A stretch of 8,391 nt of DNA. It comes from Treponema sp. Lineage in GTDB: Bacteria > Spirochaetota > Spirochaetia > Treponematales > Treponemataceae. The DNA is taken from assembly GCA_004554075.1 (NCBI GenBank), contig SFOB01000103.1:1-8391 (forward strand), written 5' to 3'. Shown piece after piece: positions 6,138 to 8,391 of this stretch (positions within the stretch are counted from its first letter, which is position 1; every line of letters starts with the position of its first letter). The notes beneath the pieces are model-generated. The model ran no database searches, had not been told where the DNA came from, and worked only from the letters and a program-made list of their open reading frames with translations. The position numbers were made by a program, and so were the translations under genes.

Positions 6138-8071
6138 TGGACTTGTTTGAATCTCAGAGAATCTCAGAACTTGAAAAACTCATAACCCGCTACCAGAAAT
6201 CTTATTATGATGGTGAAGGTGAAATCAGCGACGCAGAATTTGATAAACTCTGGGATGAATTAAAAGCCTTAGACCCGGCTAACCCGATTCTGCATCGCGT
6301 TGGTGCGGACTCAGGAAACTTTGCAAAAATCCACCATGTTATGCCTATGGGCAGCCAGGAAAAAGCCGCAAACCCGGAACAGTTTTTAGCATGGGCAGAA
6401 AAACACAAATACGATGCCTATCTTGTAGAATATAAACTGGATGGAGCGTCTCTTGAACTTCAGTATGAAAACGGATATTTGAAAAGAGCCGTTACCCGAG
6501 GTGACGGTTCGATTGGAGATGACATAACCGCCAATGCCCGCAAAATGGGTGGAGTAAATGCTGCAATTTATAAAGACGGTCAGCTTGTGCCATTTACAGG
6601 CGGAATCCGTGGTGAAGTAATTATGACTCATGAGGTTCATAAAAAACACTTCCCGGATAAAGCTAACTGCCGCAATGCCGCTAACGGACTTATGAAGCGC
6701 AAGGACGGCGAGGGCAGTGAATACCTTAAGCTTATTGTTTACGATGCTTTGTCTACAGACGGCAAATCTTATTTTAATAACGAAGAAGAGAAAATCCGCT
6801 GGCTTATGGATTGCGGTTTTAATGTAGTACGGCTTGTAATCTGCCAGTCTCCTGACCGTGTAATTGCCTACCGGGCAAAGGTTATGGAAGAAAGAGCTGC
6901 CCTTGAATACGACATTGACGGTCTTGTAATTAAAGAGCGGGTCATAAACCTTGCAGATGCCAGCCGCGACAGACCGGATCGCCAGATTGCCTTTAAGTTC
7001 AGTCTGGAAGAAGCTGTTACTACTTTGCGTGAAGTTGAGTGGAGCATCAGCGGCGGAACCTATACCCCTGTTGCTATTTTTGATGAAGTTGAATTAAACG
7101 GAACCAGAGTGCAGAGGGCAAGCCTTGCAAATCCGGATACCTTGCGTAAACTTGGCGTTCAGATTGGAAGCCACGTTGTTGTTGTAAAGCGCGGGGAAAT
7201 CATTCCAAAAATAGAAAGTATTGTTGAAGAAAAGGGACTGGAAACAAAGCCTGTTGAATTCCCTAAAGTATGCGAAGTCTGCGGCACTCCTCTTGTTGAT
7301 GAAGGAAGCCGGCTTTTCTGTCCTAACAAAGAATGCAGTAAGCGTGTGCTTCATCAGCTTTTAAAATTCCAGCAGGTAGCCGATATCCGGGACCTTGGTG
7401 AAACCCTTATTACTTCGCTTTTTAATGACAAACGTCTTAAATCAATTTCTGATATTTACAGCCTGCAGGTAGAAGACCTTGTTCCATATTTCTTAAACGA
7501 AGAAAGTATGGAAGCAGATAAAAAATCTCTTGGTGCTGAGAAAGTTTATAATTCAATTCAAAATCACCGCCGCATGAGACTTGCCACTTTTATTGGTGCT
7601 TTTGATATTGAAGGAATTGGTGAAAAAAATGCTAAAATTCTAGCCAAAAAATATAATACCCTTGATAAATTAATGGCTGCATCAGAATCTGAATTACAAT
7701 CAATCCCAGACATTGGACCAATCCTAGCTCAAAATATCATTATTTTCTTTAACAACCCAGAAAATATAGAGCTAATTAATAATTTAAAATCAATTGGAAT
7801 GAATACAACTTATCTAGGAGCAACTACCAAAGAAAATGAAAATTTTATTGGTAAAAGATTTGTTGTAACTGGAACTTTAGAAAAATATACTAGAGATGAA
7901 ATCCAAGCTTTAATTGAAGAAAATGGTGGTTTATGGTCATCATCTGTTACTAAAAATACAGCGGCAGTTATTGTCGGTGATAATCCAGGAAGCAAATATG
8001 ACAAAGCCAAAGAATTAAATATTCCTATCTGGAGTGAAACAGATTTTGAAGAACAATTAAAAAGCGAATAG
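6137..8071 (+). CDS. ligA: NAD-dependent DNA ligase LigA
   Basis: Seals nicks in duplex DNA during replication and repair using NAD+, in the cytoplasm. 644 aa, slightly shorter than most LigA. Order: domain Ia (YYDGEGEISDAEFDKLWDEL, 23-42) for NMN binding; nucleotidyltransferase domain with EYKLDG (98-103), adenylated Lys100, and TRGDG (120-124); RGE (158-160); DGLVIK (261-266) and AFKF (285-288); OB fold with GxYTPVA-like GGTYTPVA (307-314); a C4 zinc finger (C379, C382, C395, C400); HhH repeats at about 485-540; and a BRCT domain at about 570-644. The motif usually NPRNAAAGSLRQ is NCRNAANGLMKR here (177-188), marking a divergent branch of the family. AGAAGG lies 7 nt before the ATG. Odd: codon use and GC change sharply at about codons 475-502, so the last quarter of the gene may come from another genome. 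Confidence 0.96.
   Translation: MDLFESQRISELEKLITRYQKSYYDGEGEISDAEFDKLWDELKALDPANPILHRVGADSGNFAKIHHVMPMGSQEKAANPEQFLAWAEKHKYDAYLVEYKLDGASLELQYENGYLKRAVTRGDGSIGDDITANARKMGGVNAAIYKDGQLVPFTGGIRGEVIMTHEVHKKHFPDKANCRNAANGLMKRKDGEGSEYLKLIVYDALSTDGKSYFNNEEEKIRWLMDCGFNVVRLVICQSPDRVIAYRAKVMEERAALEYDIDGLVIKERVINLADASRDRPDRQIAFKFSLEEAVTTLREVEWSISGGTYTPVAIFDEVELNGTRVQRASLANPDTLRKLGVQIGSHVVVVKRGEIIPKIESIVEEKGLETKPVEFPKVCEVCGTPLVDEGSRLFCPNKECSKRVLHQLLKFQQVADIRDLGETLITSLFNDKRLKSISDIYSLQVEDLVPYFLNEESMEADKKSLGAEKVYNSIQNHRRMRLATFIGAFDIEGIGEKNAKILAKKYNTLDKLMAASESELQSIPDIGPILAQNIIIFFNNPENIELINNLKSIGMNTTYLGATTKENENFIGKRFVVTGTLEKYTRDEIQALIEENGGLWSSSVTKNTAAVIVGDNPGSKYDKAKELNIPIWSETDFEEQLKSE
7559..7640 (+). other. 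Composition junction inside ligA
   Basis: Left of this interval, Gln in ligA is CAG at all 14 sites, Leu is mostly CTT/CTG/CTC with no CTA seen, and Arg is mostly CGN. From 7559 onward, Gln is CAA at all 5 sites, Leu from 7640 is TTA (8) or CTA (4) with one CTT, and both Arg codons are AGA. Hand counts give about 50% GC at 7261-7320 and about 30% over 7621-8040. The reading frame is unbroken. The change falls in the conserved HhH stretch around FDIEGIGEKNA. Confidence 0.7.
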
Positions 8072-8079
8072 CTTTTTTT
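8059..8079 (+). terminator. Weak intrinsic terminator overlapping the ligA stop
   Basis: AAAAAGC (8059-8065), loop GAATA, then GCTTTTT (8071-8077) running into further Ts to 8079. The 7-bp stem has only two G-C pairs, and the TAG stop of ligA lies at the loop and 3' arm. Such weak, T-rich hairpins are plausible terminators in a very AT-rich genome, but readthrough is likely. Confidence 0.4.
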
Positions 8080-8109
8080 CTTGTGAAATAATTTGTCAAA
8101 AAAACTGAT

Positions 8110-8138
8110 TTGAATTATATAATTATGTATAGTATAAT
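8110..8138 (+). promoter_or_regulatory. Sigma70/SigA-type promoter for the right-end membrane protein gene
   Basis: TTGAAT (8110-8115) and TATAAT (8133-8138) with 17-nt spacing, next to consensus. The perfect palindrome AATTATATAATT (8113-8124) overlaps the -35 box and spacer and could be an operator. AT-rich palindromes also arise by chance. Confidence 0.65.
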
Positions 8139-8146
8139 ATGAGTAC

Positions 8147-8153
8147 GAGGTGG
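8147..8153 (+). promoter_or_regulatory. Strong ribosome binding site of Bacillota style
   Basis: GAGGTGG ends 6 nt before the ATG at 8160; its GAGGTG core is complementary to CACCTC at the 16S rRNA 3' end. It is much stronger than the sites of the left-hand genes, several of which have weak or no Shine-Dalgarno sequence, and it fixes the start of the last gene. Confidence 0.75.
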
Positions 8154-8159
8154 ATAATT

Positions 8160-8391
8160 ATGGGAAAATTAAAGGGGTTCTACAAAAATAATCGTATCTA
8201 TTGCATCATGATGGCAATAAGTATATTTTGTATTGCACTAATTGGCGTTGCATTCTTAGTATACTTTATTAATCAAACTAAAACTGATGCATATGGCGAT
8301 CGTTTAAATGGAATAGAAAATGTTAAAATAACAGATAAACATAAAGAAGAAGTAATCGCTGGAATTAGTGCAATACAAAATATACTTATTG
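8160..8391 (+). CDS. Single-pass membrane protein, N-terminal part only (3' end off the window)
   Basis: 77 codons are visible: a short basic cytoplasmic N-terminus (MGKLKGFYKNNR), one membrane span at about 13-36 and an extracytoplasmic region beginning NQTKTDAYGDRLNGIENVKI. There is no signal peptidase or lipobox site, so it should stay anchored with the C-terminus outside. Codon use is AT-rich (TTA, ATA, CAA, AGT) like the end of ligA and unlike the rest of the window. Its own promoter and GAGGTGG site are present, and the terminator-like hairpin separates it from ligA. I do not recognise the family. In many Bacillota the gene after ligA is an envelope protein ahead of gatCAB, which would fit a small anchored protein here; that is inference only. 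Confidence 0.75.
   Translation, partial: MGKLKGFYKNNRIYCIMMAISIFCIALIGVAFLVYFINQTKTDAYGDRLNGIENVKITDKHKEEVIAGISAIQNILI

Noticed and set aside
8113..8124. Palindrome AATTATATAATT as a definite operator
   Set aside because: It is made only of A and T in a very AT-rich stretch, so it is easily produced by chance; it is mentioned only with the promoter.

Overview
The window looks like a chromosomal segment from a gut or oral Treponema-like spirochaete, except for its last 800 bases or so. The assignment rests on gene content and style, because I could run no search. It carries divergent spirochaete-type LigA and TrmB, a small lipoprotein with a spirochaetal lipobox, moderate GC with CTT and CAG as preferred Leu and Gln codons, and conserved membrane or ATPase-like proteins of no named family.

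Layout. Two genes run leftward from a divergent intergenic region at about 3406-3496. The first is an exported, eight-TM protein whose N-terminal part resembles a degenerate M28 peptidase. The second, overlapping it by a TGATG stop/start, is DNA polymerase IV (dinB). The dinB frame does not stop at the normal end of Pol IV. It continues in frame through a signal-peptide-like segment into a sequence resembling the start of a spirochaetal outer-membrane protein, and is still open at the left edge. Four genes run rightward from a good sigma70-type promoter: a protein with a C-terminal GHKL-ATPase-like region, a lipoprotein, trmB (tRNA m7G46 methyltransferase) and ligA (NAD-dependent DNA ligase). 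Their spacings are 8 nt, 53 nt and a 1-nt overlap, so they are probably one transcript. The operon mixes tRNA modification, DNA ligation and envelope functions, and nothing shows a single shared pathway.

Right end. Inside ligA, between about 7559 and 7640, composition changes abruptly. Gln goes from all CAG to all CAA, Leu from mainly CTT to TTA/CTA, and GC falls to about 30%. The AT-rich style continues through the end of ligA, a small terminator-like hairpin, a consensus promoter, a strong GAGGTGG ribosome binding site and the start of a single-pass membrane protein. This is best explained as a junction between two genomes in a conserved part of ligA. It could be an assembly chimera or a real intragenic recombination. 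The right-hand part looks like a low-GC Bacillota.

The points most worth checking are the DinB-exported-domain fusion, the mid-ligA junction, the M28-like membrane protein, the lone GHKL-like protein, and an exact T-box consensus 14-mer lying antisense in the 5' end of trmB. No rRNA, tRNA, CRISPR array, insertion sequence or phage gene was seen.
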